Positions 37,727-44,800 of a stretch of 44,800 bases of DNA are shown in pieces. The DNA comes from Rhodocyclales bacterium (GTDB taxonomy: Bacteria; Pseudomonadota; Gammaproteobacteria; Burkholderiales; Rhodocyclaceae), in assembly GCA_016235165.1 (NCBI GenBank), contig JACRLX010000004.1:1-44800 (forward strand), read 5' to 3'. Made by a program: the position numbers and the translations under genes. Positions within the stretch are counted from its first letter, which is position 1; each line of letters begins with the position of its first letter. The notes under the pieces are model-generated. The model searched no databases, was not told where the DNA came from, and worked only from the letters and a program-made list of their open reading frames with translations.

Positions 37727-37992
37727 TGGCCGTGGTGGACAGCCTGATCGAGTTCCCCTGCGATTTTCCGCTCAAGATCATGGGCGCGAATGCGCCCGAC
37801 TTCGCCCAGGCCATCGCCGCCGTGGTGGTGGTCCATGCGCCCGACTTCGACGTCGCCAGCATCGAGATGCGCCCTTCCAGGGCCGGCAACTACCTGTCGC
37901 TGACCTGCACCGTGCGCGCCACCTCGCAGGCCCAGCTCGATGCGCTCTACCGCGCCCTGACCGCGCACCCCATGGTCAAGGTAGTGCTGTGA
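37726..37992 (+). CDS. ybeD: DUF493 / YbeD-like protein
   Basis: 88 residues forming an ACT-like alpha/beta fold: [25 protein letters not shown] at the start and [28 protein letters not shown] later. The family is small and conserved beside lipB; its function is not established, though a regulatory role in lipoate or wall metabolism has been suggested by context. The ATG shares a base with the dat stop, and its own stop overlaps the lipB GTG. Confidence 0.9.
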   Translation: MAVVDSLIEFPCDFPLKIMGANAPDFAQAIAAVVVVHAPDFDVASIEMRPSRAGNYLSLTCTVRATSQAQLDALYRALTAHPMVKVVL

Positions 37993-38621
37993 GCGCCCCT
38001 CTCCTGCGCGAACTCGGCCGCGTCGACTACGCGCCGACCTTCGCCGCGATGCAGGAATTCACCGCCGCGCGTGGTGCCGACACGCCCGACGAGCTCTGGC
38101 TTTGCGAGCATCCGCCGGTATTCACCCAGGGCCTCTCGGGCAGGCCCGAGCATCTGTTGGCCGACATCGGCATTCCCGTCGTGCAGATCGACCGCGGCGG
38201 CCAGATCACCTACCACGGTCCCGGCCAGGTGGTGATCTACCTGCTGCTCGACCTGCGCCGGCGCGAGTTCTCGGTGCGCGGCCTGGTGCATCGCATCGAA
38301 CAGGCGGTGATCGACCTGCTGGCGGAATACGGAGTCACCGCGCAGCGCCGCGACGGCGCGCCGGGCGTCTATGTCGGTGCCGCCAAGATCGCCGCCCTGG
38401 GCCTGCGCATCAAGCACGGCTGCAGCTACCACGGCGTCTCGCTCAACATCGACATGGACCTCGCGCCCTACGCCGCAATCAACCCCTGCGGCTACGCGGG
38501 CATGGCCGTCACGCAACTGAGTGCGTGTTCTCCACAATGGCGCGCCGGGCTGGAAGCTGCGATAGTAGGCAGGCAACTGGCAGCGCATCTCGCCAGGCAA
38601 CTCGAGACCAGCGACAAATGA
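37989..38621 (+). CDS. lipB: Octanoyl-ACP:protein octanoyltransferase
   Basis: 210 residues from a GTG that overlaps the previous stop (GTGA). It moves octanoate from acyl carrier protein to the lipoyl domains of 2-oxoacid dehydrogenases and GcvH. The catalytic pair is Cys167 (INPCGYAG) and Lys133 (GAAKIAALG); [21 protein letters not shown] is the family signature. The stop overlaps the lipA start (ATGA), so lipB and lipA are made together. Confidence 0.97.
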   Translation: MSAPLLRELGRVDYAPTFAAMQEFTAARGADTPDELWLCEHPPVFTQGLSGRPEHLLADIGIPVVQIDRGGQITYHGPGQVVIYLLLDLRRREFSVRGLVHRIEQAVIDLLAEYGVTAQRRDGAPGVYVGAAKIAALGLRIKHGCSYHGVSLNIDMDLAPYAAINPCGYAGMAVTQLSACSPQWRAGLEAAIVGRQLAAHLARQLETSDK

Positions 38622-39553
38622 CGACCAAGCAAAAAGGCGAAGCCAAGACCGCGCGCATCCCGATCAAGGTGGTGCCGGCCGAAACCACGCTGAAGAAGCC
38701 CTCCTGGATCCGCGTCAAGGCCGGCAACAGTGCCGCGCGCTTCGGCGAGATCAAGCAGATCCTGCGCGAGCATCAACTGCACACGGTCTGCGAGGAAGCC
38801 ACCTGCCCCAACATCGGCGAGTGCTTCGGCAAGGGCACGGCCACCTTCATGATCCTCGGCGACTTGTGCACCCGCCGCTGCCCCTTCTGCGACGTCGGCC
38901 ACGGCAAGCCGCTGCCGCCCGATGCCGAAGAGCCGGAAAAGCTCGCGCGCACCATCGCGGCGATGCAGCTCAAGTACGTCGTCATCACCAGCGTGGACCG
39001 TGACGACCTGCGCGACGGCGGCGCCCGGCATTTCGCCGACTGCATCGCGAAAGTTCGCGAGTACTCGCCGGGAACGAAAATCGAGGTGCTGGTGCCCGAC
39101 TTCCGCGGCCGGCTCGACATCGCCATCGACATCCTTTCCGCCACCCCGCCCGACGTCATGAACCACAACATGGAGACCGTGCCGCGCCTGTACAAGCAGG
39201 CGCGTCCCGGCGCCGACTACGCGCACTCGCTGCAACTGCTCAAGGCCTTCAAGGCGCGGGTGCCGAACGTGCCGACCAAGTCAGGCCTGATGGTCGGCCT
39301 GGGCGAGACCGACGAGGAAATCCTGGAGACGCTGCGCGACCTGCGCGCCCACGACGTCGAAATGCTGACCATCGGCCAGTACCTCGCGCCCTCCGGCCAC
39401 CACCTGCCGGTGCTGCGTTACGTGCATCCCGATGTCTTCGCCATGTATGCGCGCGAGGCGGAGGCGATGGGCTTCACCAACGCCGCCAGTGCGCCGCTGG
39501 TGCGCTCGAGCTACCACGCCGACATGCAGGCGCACGGGGCCGGGGTGGGCTGA
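38618..39553 (+). CDS. lipA: Lipoyl synthase
   Basis: 311-residue radical SAM enzyme that inserts two sulfurs into protein-bound octanoate. The auxiliary cluster cysteines are Cys58, Cys63 and Cys69 ([12 protein letters not shown]), and the radical SAM cluster is Cys84, Cys88 and Cys91 (CTRRCPFC). The C-terminal RSSYHAD supplies the Ser ligand to the auxiliary cluster. Length is normal. The ATG lies in the lipB stop. A dispersed repeat copy follows 10 bases after the stop. Confidence 0.98.
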   Translation: MTTKQKGEAKTARIPIKVVPAETTLKKPSWIRVKAGNSAARFGEIKQILREHQLHTVCEEATCPNIGECFGKGTATFMILGDLCTRRCPFCDVGHGKPLPPDAEEPEKLARTIAAMQLKYVVITSVDRDDLRDGGARHFADCIAKVREYSPGTKIEVLVPDFRGRLDIAIDILSATPPDVMNHNMETVPRLYKQARPGADYAHSLQLLKAFKARVPNVPTKSGLMVGLGETDEEILETLRDLRAHDVEMLTIGQYLAPSGHHLPVLRYVHPDVFAMYAREAEAMGFTNAASAPLVRSSYHADMQAHGAGVG

Positions 39554-39563
39554 TCCAGGCCAA

Positions 39564-39587
39564 AGTCGGCGCTGGCGATACGGCGAT
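39564..39587. repeat. Dispersed GC-rich repeat, copy 5
   Basis: AGTCGGCGCTGGCGATACGG followed by CGAT, near consensus, between the convergent stops of lipA and brnA; its last base touches the brnA stop. Confidence 0.7.
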
Positions 39588-39871
39588 CAGGCCGCGGAAA
39601 GATCCTTGCTGGCTTGGTCGAGCACCGATTCCGGCACGCCGCGTTTCTTGAGGGCTTCGATCAATCGTGTCGTCTGGTCGGGAGCAAACTTCGCTTCGTC
39701 CTGGCGCAGCCCTTCGCCGATGTAGGACTTGAGCAGCGTCTGGTAGCCGGAAAATCCCTTGAGCGGGGCAATATGCTTCAGCGATTCGACAACGTCGACC
39801 GGGATGCGCAGGGTGATCGATGTCATCGGCCTGTCCTTGGCCAGTCGTTTCCTTATCTTCTCACTCAGCAT
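39587..39871 (-). CDS. brnA: BrnA-like ribbon-helix-helix antitoxin
   Basis: 94 residues. After a basic N-terminus, MTSITLRIPVDVVESLKHIAPLKGFSGYQTLLKSYIGEGLR reads as a ribbon-helix-helix DNA-binding domain, and the C-terminal stretch is charged. It directly follows, and overlaps by 11 bases, the brnT gene; the pair is a standard type II toxin-antitoxin module in which the antitoxin represses its own promoter. I chose the ATG at 39871; an inner ATG at 39826 (MTSITLRIP) would give a shorter antitoxin. Confidence 0.85.
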   Translation of the reverse strand: MLSEKIRKRLAKDRPMTSITLRIPVDVVESLKHIAPLKGFSGYQTLLKSYIGEGLRQDEAKFAPDQTTRLIEALKKRGVPESVLDQASKDLSAA

Positions 39872-40154
39872 AGCGGGCCTCCTCCTCGGGTTCCGCGCGT
39901 CGCGCGGAGACAATACGGATGCAGACGTCTTCGATCTCGACATGGACCACGTACAGCAATCGGCCGACGGCATCGAAACCGATGGCCGCGTATCGCGCCT
40001 CTTCGTTGCGCGACGCTTCCGCCAGGACGAACAAGGGATCGAAGAACACCGCTGCCGCTTCCTCGAACCGGACGCCATGATTGCGCCGATTCTTTTCGGC
40101 TTTCGCGGCGTCCCAGACAAAGCTTTCGCCGTTCAGCTCGAACTGGAAATCCAT
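39861..40154 (-). CDS. brnT: BrnT-family ribonuclease toxin
   Basis: 97 residues. MDFQFELNGESFVWDAAKAEKNRRNHGVRFEEAAAVFFDP is the diagnostic BrnT start (FxWDxxKxxxNxxxHGVxFEEA), and RIVSARRAEPEEEARY is the conserved end with the Arg pair. BrnT is a RelE-like ribonuclease that blocks translation. The toxin is first in the operon, which is characteristic of brnTA. A strong promoter with an overlapping palindrome lies just upstream. Confidence 0.93.
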   Translation of the reverse strand: MDFQFELNGESFVWDAAKAEKNRRNHGVRFEEAAAVFFDPLFVLAEASRNEEARYAAIGFDAVGRLLYVVHVEIEDVCIRIVSARRAEPEEEARYAE

Positions 40155-40160
40155 GCGGCA

Positions 40161-40197
40161 AGTTTAGCCAACGTATTGTCTTTGTCAATACGTTGGC
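40161..40197 (-). promoter_or_regulatory. brnTA promoter with palindromic operator
   Basis: On the minus strand, TTGACA (40188-40183) and TAAACT (40166-40161) are 16 bases apart. A perfect 12-base inverted repeat, GCCAACGTATTG (40167-40178) and CAATACGTTGGC (40186-40197), with a 7-base spacer, covers the region between and over the -35. Occupancy by BrnA or the BrnTA complex would block polymerase, fitting the autoregulation known for this family. Confidence 0.85.
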
Positions 40198-40225
40198 GCT
40201 GTCGTCGGTCCTGAAGGCTCGCCAC

Positions 40226-42103
40226 TCACGACCAGTCGCCGCGCAGGGCCGCGACATCCGCCTGAAGCCGTTCGGGTAATGCCGCCGCTGCTGGCACCGC
40301 GGCACCCACCACCAGCTCGATCTTCGACAGCACGCCACGGCGGAATGGCCGGGTCATCGCCGGGCCATCCTTGCGCGAGAAGAAGCTGCCCCACAGGCCG
40401 CGCAGGGCCATCGGCACCACGGGCACCGGGTTGCGCGCCAGTATCCGCGTGATGCCCGGACGGAAGGGGTTGATGCTGCCGTCCGCGGTGATCTTGCCCT
40501 CGGGGAAGATGCCGACCAGGTCACCGGCGTCGAGTGCCTTGCCGACTTCGTCGAAGGCTTTCTCCATCATCGCCGGGTCTTCTTTCGCCGATGCAATCGG
40601 GATGGCCTTGCTGGTGCGGAAGACGAAATTCAAGAGCGGCCAGCGGAAGATCTGGTGGTCCATGACGAAGCGGATCGGGCGCTTGCAGGCGGCCATGATC
40701 ACCAGCGCATCGACGAAGCTGACGTGGTTGCAGACGATCACCGCCGCACCTTCCTCCGGCACTTCTTCGAGTTCCCGTACGCGCAGCCGATACACGCTGT
40801 GGATCAGCATCCAGATGATGAAGCGCAGCAGGAACTCGGGCACCAGGCCGTAGATGAACAGCGCCACCGCGGCATTGCACACGGCCGCGACGGCGAACAG
40901 CATGGGGATGGTGAGGCCCGCGGCGAGCATGCCGGCGGCGGCCAGCGCGCCGACCACCATGAACAGTGCGTTCATGATGTTGTTGGCGGCGATGATGCGC
41001 GCGCCGTGTTCGGGGTTGGAACGCTGCTGCACCAGGGCGTAGAGCGGCACGATGAAGAAGCCGCCGAAGATGCCGATCAGCGCCAGGTCGAGCAGCACGC
41101 GCCAGGTCTGCTCGTAGGCCAGCAGGCCGATTGCACCGAGCGGCGCAGGCGAGGGCGAGGCCGGCGAGGCGATGGCGAGGTCGAGCGCGAATACCGTCAG
41201 GCCGATCGAACCCAGCGGCACCAGGCCCAGCTCGATGCGCTTGGCGGAAAGCTTTTCGCAAAGCAGGGAGCCGACGCCGATACCGAAGGTGAAGGTGGCC
41301 AGCAGCAGCGTCACGGCGGTTTCGCTGCCGCCGAGCACGTTCTTGGTGTAGGCCGGGAACTGGGCGAGGAACAGCGCGCCGAACAGCCAGAACCAGGAGA
41401 TGCCCATGATGGAAAGGAACACCGTCTGGTTCTCGCGCGCGAAATTGATGTTGCGCCAGGTCTCGGTCAGCGGATTGGCGCTGATCGCAAGAGTCGGCGC
41501 TGGCGGTATGGCGACCGGGATGGCGCGCGAGGCGACATAGCCGCCGACGGCGATGGCGAGGCCCACCACGGTGATCCAGGTGGTGCCATCGCCGCTGCCG
41601 GCGAGCAGTCCACCCAGCAGCGTGCCGAGCAGGATGGCGACGAAGGTACCGGCCTCGATCAGGGCGTTGCCGCCGACCAGTTCCTCGCTCTTCAGGTGCT
41701 GCGGCAGGATCGCGTATTTGACCGGGCCGAACAGCGTCGAGTGCAGGCCGAGCAGGAACAGCCCGAGGAACAGCACGGCCAGGCTGTGCAGCCAGAAGCC
41801 GGCGCCGCAGATCAGCACGATGGCGATTTCCAACTGCTTGACCAGCCGCGCCAGCGCCGCCTTGTCGTACTTGTCGGCGAGTTGTCCGGCGGTGGCCGAG
41901 AACAGGAAGAAGGGCAGGATGAACACGCCCGCCGCGAGGTTGGCCAGCAGCTCGGGCTTGAGCGTGGTCCAGCTCGCCGCCTGGAAGGTCAGCAGCACCA
42001 CCATGGCGTTCTTCAGCACGTTGTCGTTGAGGGCGCCGAGGAACTGGGTGACGAACAGCGGGGCGAAGCGGCGTGCGCGCAGCAGGCCGGACTGGTTGCT
42101 CAT
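40226..42103 (-). CDS. LplT-like transporter fused to PlsC-type acyltransferase
   Basis: 625 residues in two parts. Residues 1-425 form an MFS transporter of the lysophospholipid-translocase group (FVTQFLGALNDNVLKNAMVVLLTF is typical). Residues 435-625 are a 1-acylglycerophosphate-type acyltransferase with NHVSFVD (His460-x4-Asp465) and FPEGKI (533-538). The expected acyl-ACP synthetase domain of Aas is absent, so the acyl donor must come ready-made. It likely flips and re-acylates lysophospholipids at the inner membrane. Residues about 197-205 (VAIPPAPTL) in a cytoplasmic loop are encoded by a dispersed repeat copy. Confidence 0.9.
   Translation of the reverse strand: MSNQSGLLRARRFAPLFVTQFLGALNDNVLKNAMVVLLTFQAASWTTLKPELLANLAAGVFILPFFLFSATAGQLADKYDKAALARLVKQLEIAIVLICGAGFWLHSLAVLFLGLFLLGLHSTLFGPVKYAILPQHLKSEELVGGNALIEAGTFVAILLGTLLGGLLAGSGDGTTWITVVGLAIAVGGYVASRAIPVAIPPAPTLAISANPLTETWRNINFARENQTVFLSIMGISWFWLFGALFLAQFPAYTKNVLGGSETAVTLLLATFTFGIGVGSLLCEKLSAKRIELGLVPLGSIGLTVFALDLAIASPASPSPAPLGAIGLLAYEQTWRVLLDLALIGIFGGFFIVPLYALVQQRSNPEHGARIIAANNIMNALFMVVGALAAAGMLAAGLTIPMLFAVAAVCNAAVALFIYGLVPEFLLRFIIWMLIHSVYRLRVRELEEVPEEGAAVIVCNHVSFVDALVIMAACKRPIRFVMDHQIFRWPLLNFVFRTSKAIPIASAKEDPAMMEKAFDEVGKALDAGDLVGIFPEGKITADGSINPFRPGITRILARNPVPVVPMALRGLWGSFFSRKDGPAMTRPFRRGVLSKIELVVGAAVPAAAALPERLQADVAALRGDWS
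41492..41516. repeat. Dispersed GC-rich repeat, copy 6 (in LplT-PlsC fusion)
   Basis: AGTCGGCGCTGGCGGTATGG followed by CGACC, in frame in a loop between helices of the transporter half; close to the consensus (one change in the first 20 bases). Confidence 0.65.
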
Positions 42104-42141
42104 GGTGAGTCCTTTGCGGATTCCGGGCGAAGTGGCCGATT

Positions 42142-43011
42142 CTAAGCGGATTGCATGGTGGGCCGTGGCGGCCTGCCGGAGGGCGGCGGCAGGGTGCGCA
42201 GGCGCAGCGGCACATTGCCGAGACCGGCCCGTTCCATCCAGGCGAACACCGAATCCACGGTCACGGTATCGATCTGCCCGGCCATGCGGCGGTTGAAGGG
42301 ATGGTCGTCGAAGGCGATGTGGGCGGTGCCGACGCGCGCGCCGAGGCGGGTCATGGCGTCGATGCGCAGTGTGGTCGGGCGGTAATCGTGGCGCCGCAGC
42401 CAGTCGCGCGCGGTGGAACGGCTGACCACGCCGGCGTCGGCGAGCAGGGCCAGGGTTTCGATCGCCCACTGGTTGCTCTGCTGGTAGTACCCGGACCACG
42501 GGTAGGCCAGCATGTTGTAGCGCGGTTCGTGCAGCGTCGCCAGCAGGGAGTCGTCCTTCAGGCCGCCAATGACGCGGGCCGCGAGCTCCGGCTTCAGCAC
42601 GACGACGCCGGCTTCGTGAAGGTGGAGGCCGTCGCTGAAGAACTCGGCCAGACCCTGGCGGTAGAGCGTGCTGCGGCTGGAGCCGCATTCGTTGAGCTTG
42701 TGCACCACGCGCCAGGCGCCGCGGCCGGCGAGCGCGGCATCGTCGAGGTAGGCGATGCCGAGGTGGGAATAGCGCAGGCCGTACTTCGACAAGTCCTGCC
42801 CGGCGCGGGCGATCAGCAGCACGCGGCTGCCGTCGCGCTGCGCCAGTTCGTCGAGTTGCAGGGCGACGCTGGCGGCCAGCGCCAGGTCGCGGCGCATCGA
42901 ATCCAGGGTCGGCCGGCGCGGCTCGCAGTTCTGTCCGGCCAGGGCGGCGCAGGCAAGCAATGCCGCGGCGGCGAAGGCCAGTACGCGGCGCAACAGGGAG
43001 ACTGTGTTCAT
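42142..43011 (-). CDS. DUF2145 family secreted protein
   Basis: 289 residues. A signal peptide (1-26, LLACAALAGQ) is followed by a DUF2145 domain with conserved-looking GLRYSHLGIAYLDD, WRVVHKLNECG, YNMLAYPWSGYYQQSNQW and ARVGTAHIAFDDHPFNRR. Alternation of His, Tyr and Asn suggests a papain-like or NlpC-like hydrolase, but that is only an impression. Function unknown. Its ATG touches the stop of the upstream gene, so the two are coupled. Confidence 0.85.
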   Translation of the reverse strand: MNTVSLLRRVLAFAAAALLACAALAGQNCEPRRPTLDSMRRDLALAASVALQLDELAQRDGSRVLLIARAGQDLSKYGLRYSHLGIAYLDDAALAGRGAWRVVHKLNECGSSRSTLYRQGLAEFFSDGLHLHEAGVVVLKPELAARVIGGLKDDSLLATLHEPRYNMLAYPWSGYYQQSNQWAIETLALLADAGVVSRSTARDWLRRHDYRPTTLRIDAMTRLGARVGTAHIAFDDHPFNRRMAGQIDTVTVDSVFAWMERAGLGNVPLRLRTLPPPSGRPPRPTMQSA

Positions 43012-43457
43012 CAGCGCAGCCTTTCGTTGTAGAGCAGGGATTCACCCAGCGCATTGGGAATCAGGCAGATCACCTCGCCGGCGGCGGAAAGCAGCCAGCC
43101 GGCGGCCACCACCGTGACCGAAAGCACGGTGCCGGCGGCGATGGCCGTCGATGCGGCCGCCTGGCCGGAAAAGCGCAGGCTGGCGGTGGCACCGTCCGAG
43201 GTGCGGCGCAGCAGCCAGACCGTGCCGCCGGTCGTGGCTTCGATGGCGACGATGGTCAGCGCAACGCCGGAGCCGAGGATGGCCACCGGCGCCACGCTGA
43301 GCACGGCGACCGGGAAGGCCAGCGAGAGGCTGGAGGCGGCGCTCGCATCGGCGCCGCCATGGGCATGACTGCGGGCGGAAAGCAGCGCGGCGCAGGGGAC
43401 GAAGGCAAGACCGAGCAGCGAGCGCAGGGCCTTGCGGCGGGATGAATCGATTGTCAT
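43011..43457 (-). CDS. Small membrane protein with Tat-like signal
   Basis: 148 residues. The N-terminus SSRRKALRSLLGLAFVPCAALLSARSHAHG looks like a twin-arginine signal. Two or three hydrophobic segments follow (about 48-75 and 105-130), and the protein ends in LIPNALGESLLYNERLR. It resembles small proteins that accompany DUF2145 genes elsewhere (recollection, unverified; some are annotated STM0539-like). ATG at 43457, preceded by GGAGTC. Function unknown. Confidence 0.7.
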   Translation of the reverse strand: MTIDSSRRKALRSLLGLAFVPCAALLSARSHAHGGADASAASSLSLAFPVAVLSVAPVAILGSGVALTIVAIEATTGGTVWLLRRTSDGATASLRFSGQAAASTAIAAGTVLSVTVVAAGWLLSAAGEVICLIPNALGESLLYNERLR

Positions 43458-43482
43458 GACAGACTCCTTTGCGATGTGGGGA

Positions 43483-43956
43483 TCAGTGGCTTGCGCTGCC
43501 GGCGTCGGCAACAGGGGGGGCGCCGGCGCCCTCGACATTGCGTTCGAGCCGATCGGCCTCGTAGGCGTCGCGCAGGGTCTTGGCCAGGGTGAAGGCGGAG
43601 GAGATCAGGTAGAGCCAGCTCACCAGCAGGTAGGCCTTCCAGGTCGGGTTGATCTCCATGCGCCACAGGCCCCAGCCGGTCAGCGCCATCGACAAGGCGA
43701 ATCCGCCCCAGACCACCAGCGACCACATCGGCGTGTCTGCGGGCGCGGCAGCATTGTCGCGCACGTACTTGGCCAGCACGAAGGCCGACGAGAGGCAGAA
43801 GAAATAGCCCATGACCATGAAGGCGCGATCGAGGTCGCCGCCGGGCAGCCAGGCCAGGCCCGTGCCGCAGATCAGCAGGGCGAGGCCGAAGGAGATCCAT
43901 ACCTGCAGGCGCCAGGCGCCGGTGTCGCGTTGGACGATGCGTACCGTGTGTTCCAT
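43483..43956 (-). CDS. YiaA/YiaB-family inner-membrane protein
   Basis: 157 residues with four transmembrane helices in two pairs (about 16-32, 40-60, 76-97 and 105-128), each pair containing a LSSAFxLAK motif (FCLSSAFVLAKYVRDN and YLISSAFTLAKTLRDA), the duplicated YiaA/B domain. The ATG at 43956 follows AAGGAG. The C-terminal 25 residues are hydrophilic. Function unknown; probably in an operon with the next two genes, 25 bases apart. Confidence 0.85.
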   Translation of the reverse strand: MEHTVRIVQRDTGAWRLQVWISFGLALLICGTGLAWLPGGDLDRAFMVMGYFFCLSSAFVLAKYVRDNAAAPADTPMWSLVVWGGFALSMALTGWGLWRMEINPTWKAYLLVSWLYLISSAFTLAKTLRDAYEADRLERNVEGAGAPPVADAGSASH

Positions 43957-44050
43957 GATGTGCTCCTTGTGTGAAGTGACGGAGGCATCATGGGCCGGGT
44001 GTCTCGCCGGTACAAGCAAGGGAGACGATGTGTCGCGAGTGCGGACTTGT

Positions 44051-44069
44051 AGTATCGTGGCGAGATACT
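44051..44069. promoter_or_regulatory. Putative operator of the HTH gene
   Basis: AGTATC-gtggcga-GATACT, a perfect 6-base inverted repeat in the 135-base gap between the divergent YiaA/B and HTH genes, 22 bases ahead of the HTH start. Position suggests autoregulation; not tested. Confidence 0.45.
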
Positions 44070-44091
44070 TTCCCCCGGTATTGTCGATGTC

Positions 44092-44433
44092 ATGAGCACC
44101 ACTGCCGATCTGCTCTCGCTGCTCAAGAACGAACTCAAGGCCGCCGGCGTCACCTATGCCGTGGTCGCCCAACGCCTGGGCATGGCCGAATCCAGCGTCA
44201 AGCGCATGTTCTCGAAAGGCGGCGACATGCCGGTGTCGCGCATCGACGACATTTGCCGCATCATCAACCTGGATTTCGCCGACCTTGCGCGCCGCGTCGC
44301 CGACACCCAGCCGCTGATGCTGGAACTGACGCTGGCGCAGGAAAAGGCGGTGGTCGCCGACCGCACGTTGCTGGTGGTGGCGATCTGCGTCATCAGCCAG
44401 GTGCCGGCCGAGGAAATCCTCGCCACCCGCTGA
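44092..44433 (+). CDS. XRE-family HTH regulator, N-terminal part
   Basis: 113 residues. A Cro/CI-type HTH (about 5-65) has TYAVVAQRLGMAESSVKRMFSKG as helices 2-3 and MPVSRIDDICRIINLDFADLARRVAD after it. Related proteins continue for a further 120 or so residues. Here a TGA at 44431 ends the frame just after VPAEEILATR, while the expected continuation is found in another frame. As it stands the protein could still bind DNA but would lack its C-terminal domain. Confidence 0.75.
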   Translation: MSTTADLLSLLKNELKAAGVTYAVVAQRLGMAESSVKRMFSKGGDMPVSRIDDICRIINLDFADLARRVADTQPLMLELTLAQEKAVVADRTLLVVAICVISQVPAEEILATR

Positions 44434-44800
44434 CCCAGCTCGACCGCATCGGCATCATCGACCTGCGCCCCGGCAACCGCTACCGGCTCAAGGTGGCCAA
44501 GGGTTTCCGCTGGCTGCCGCAGGGGCCGGTGATGGAGTTCTTCCGCAAGGAGGTGCTGGACGACTACTTCGCCGGCGGTTTCGACGGCGAGTCGGAAATG
44601 CTCATGGTGGTGCATGGCGAAATCGGCCGCGGCCTGGCCAATTCCTTCCGCGAGCGGCTGATGCGCGTCGGCCAGGATTTTTCCAACCAGCACCTGGCCG
44701 ACCAGAAGCTGCCGGCCGACCAGCGCCGGCCCTACACCATCGTCATCGGCATGCGTTCATGGCTGATGGCGGCGCTGGCGGACATGCAGCGGCGCAAGCC
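44430..44800 (+). pseudogene. Displaced C-terminal part of the HTH regulator (runs off window)
   Basis: From 44430 the frame reads LTQLDRIGIIDLRPGNRYRLKVAKGF and stays open to the window end, with VMEFFRKEVLDDYF, GESEMLMVVHGEIG and YTIVIGMRSWLMAAL. It looks like the missing C-terminal domain of the gene starting at 44092, shifted by one frame. About ten residues expected between ATR and LTQLD seem lost as well, consistent with a small deletion at a CTGACC-like repeat plus one base. No ribosome site precedes it; the first ATG is at 44532. Alternatives are programmed frameshifting or an assembly error. Confidence 0.6.

Overview
The window is a high-GC chromosomal segment of a betaproteobacterium. 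Evidence for this is the gene order mreBCD-mrdAB-rlpA-dacA-dat-ybeD-lipBA, the dapF-DUF484-xerC trio, a GatCAB transamidosome operon beside mreB, and dense packing with many ATGA/GTGA start-stop overlaps. The flavour is Rhodocyclales-like, but the genus cannot be fixed from sequence alone. Both ends are cut inside genes: xsc on the left and an HTH regulator on the right.

Region 1 (1-13757) is an organosulfonate island. xsc (minus strand, 3' end outside the window) is divergent from an operon of an IclR regulator, a CobS-like AAA+ ATPase, a CobT-like VWA protein and two tandem Lin0512-family paralogs. Next is a minus-strand pair, a second IclR regulator translationally coupled to an ORF6N-domain protein. 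Divergent from it is a plus-strand operon: acylating aldehyde dehydrogenase (SauS-like), AMP-forming CoA ligase (SauT-like) and a tripartite tricarboxylate-type transporter (tctC-tctB-tctA). The simplest reading is sulfoacetate uptake, activation to sulfoacetyl-CoA, reduction to sulfoacetaldehyde, and cleavage by Xsc to acetyl phosphate and sulfite. The AAA+/VWA/Lin0512 module has no assigned role and no CobN partner here; it is the best candidate for an undescribed system.

Region 2 (13758-25440) is housekeeping: dapF, DUF484, xerC and a small overlapping membrane protein; an RNase D-like exonuclease; a small Cys protein, an AmiD-like amidase and a cupin; a minus-strand envelope operon (YqjD/DUF883, YqjE, YqjK, giant AsmA-like DUF748); exonuclease III divergent from pyrE; and a secreted coiled-coil protein.

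Region 3 (25441-39553) holds gatCAB (minus) divergent from the elongation and cell-wall cluster mreBCD, mrdA, mrdB, rlpA, dacA, followed by dat, ybeD-like, lipB and lipA. These genes build the rod-shaped wall and, at the end, make lipoate.

Region 4 (39554-44800) is more accessory: a BrnT/BrnA toxin-antitoxin pair with a clear palindromic operator, an LplT-PlsC fusion, three small envelope genes (DUF2145, a Tat-like small membrane protein, YiaA/B), and an HTH regulator that appears frameshifted.

Several repeat families run through the window: a 20-24 bp GC-rich repeat found between genes and in linkers; a hairpin repeat shared by the cobS-like tail and gatB; a structured intergenic element filling the gaps before xerC and before mrdA; and five tandem heptamers at the rodA/rlpA junction that could make rlpA expression length-dependent. 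No rRNA, tRNA, CRISPR array or insertion sequence was seen. No gene-free stretch exceeds 300 bases.
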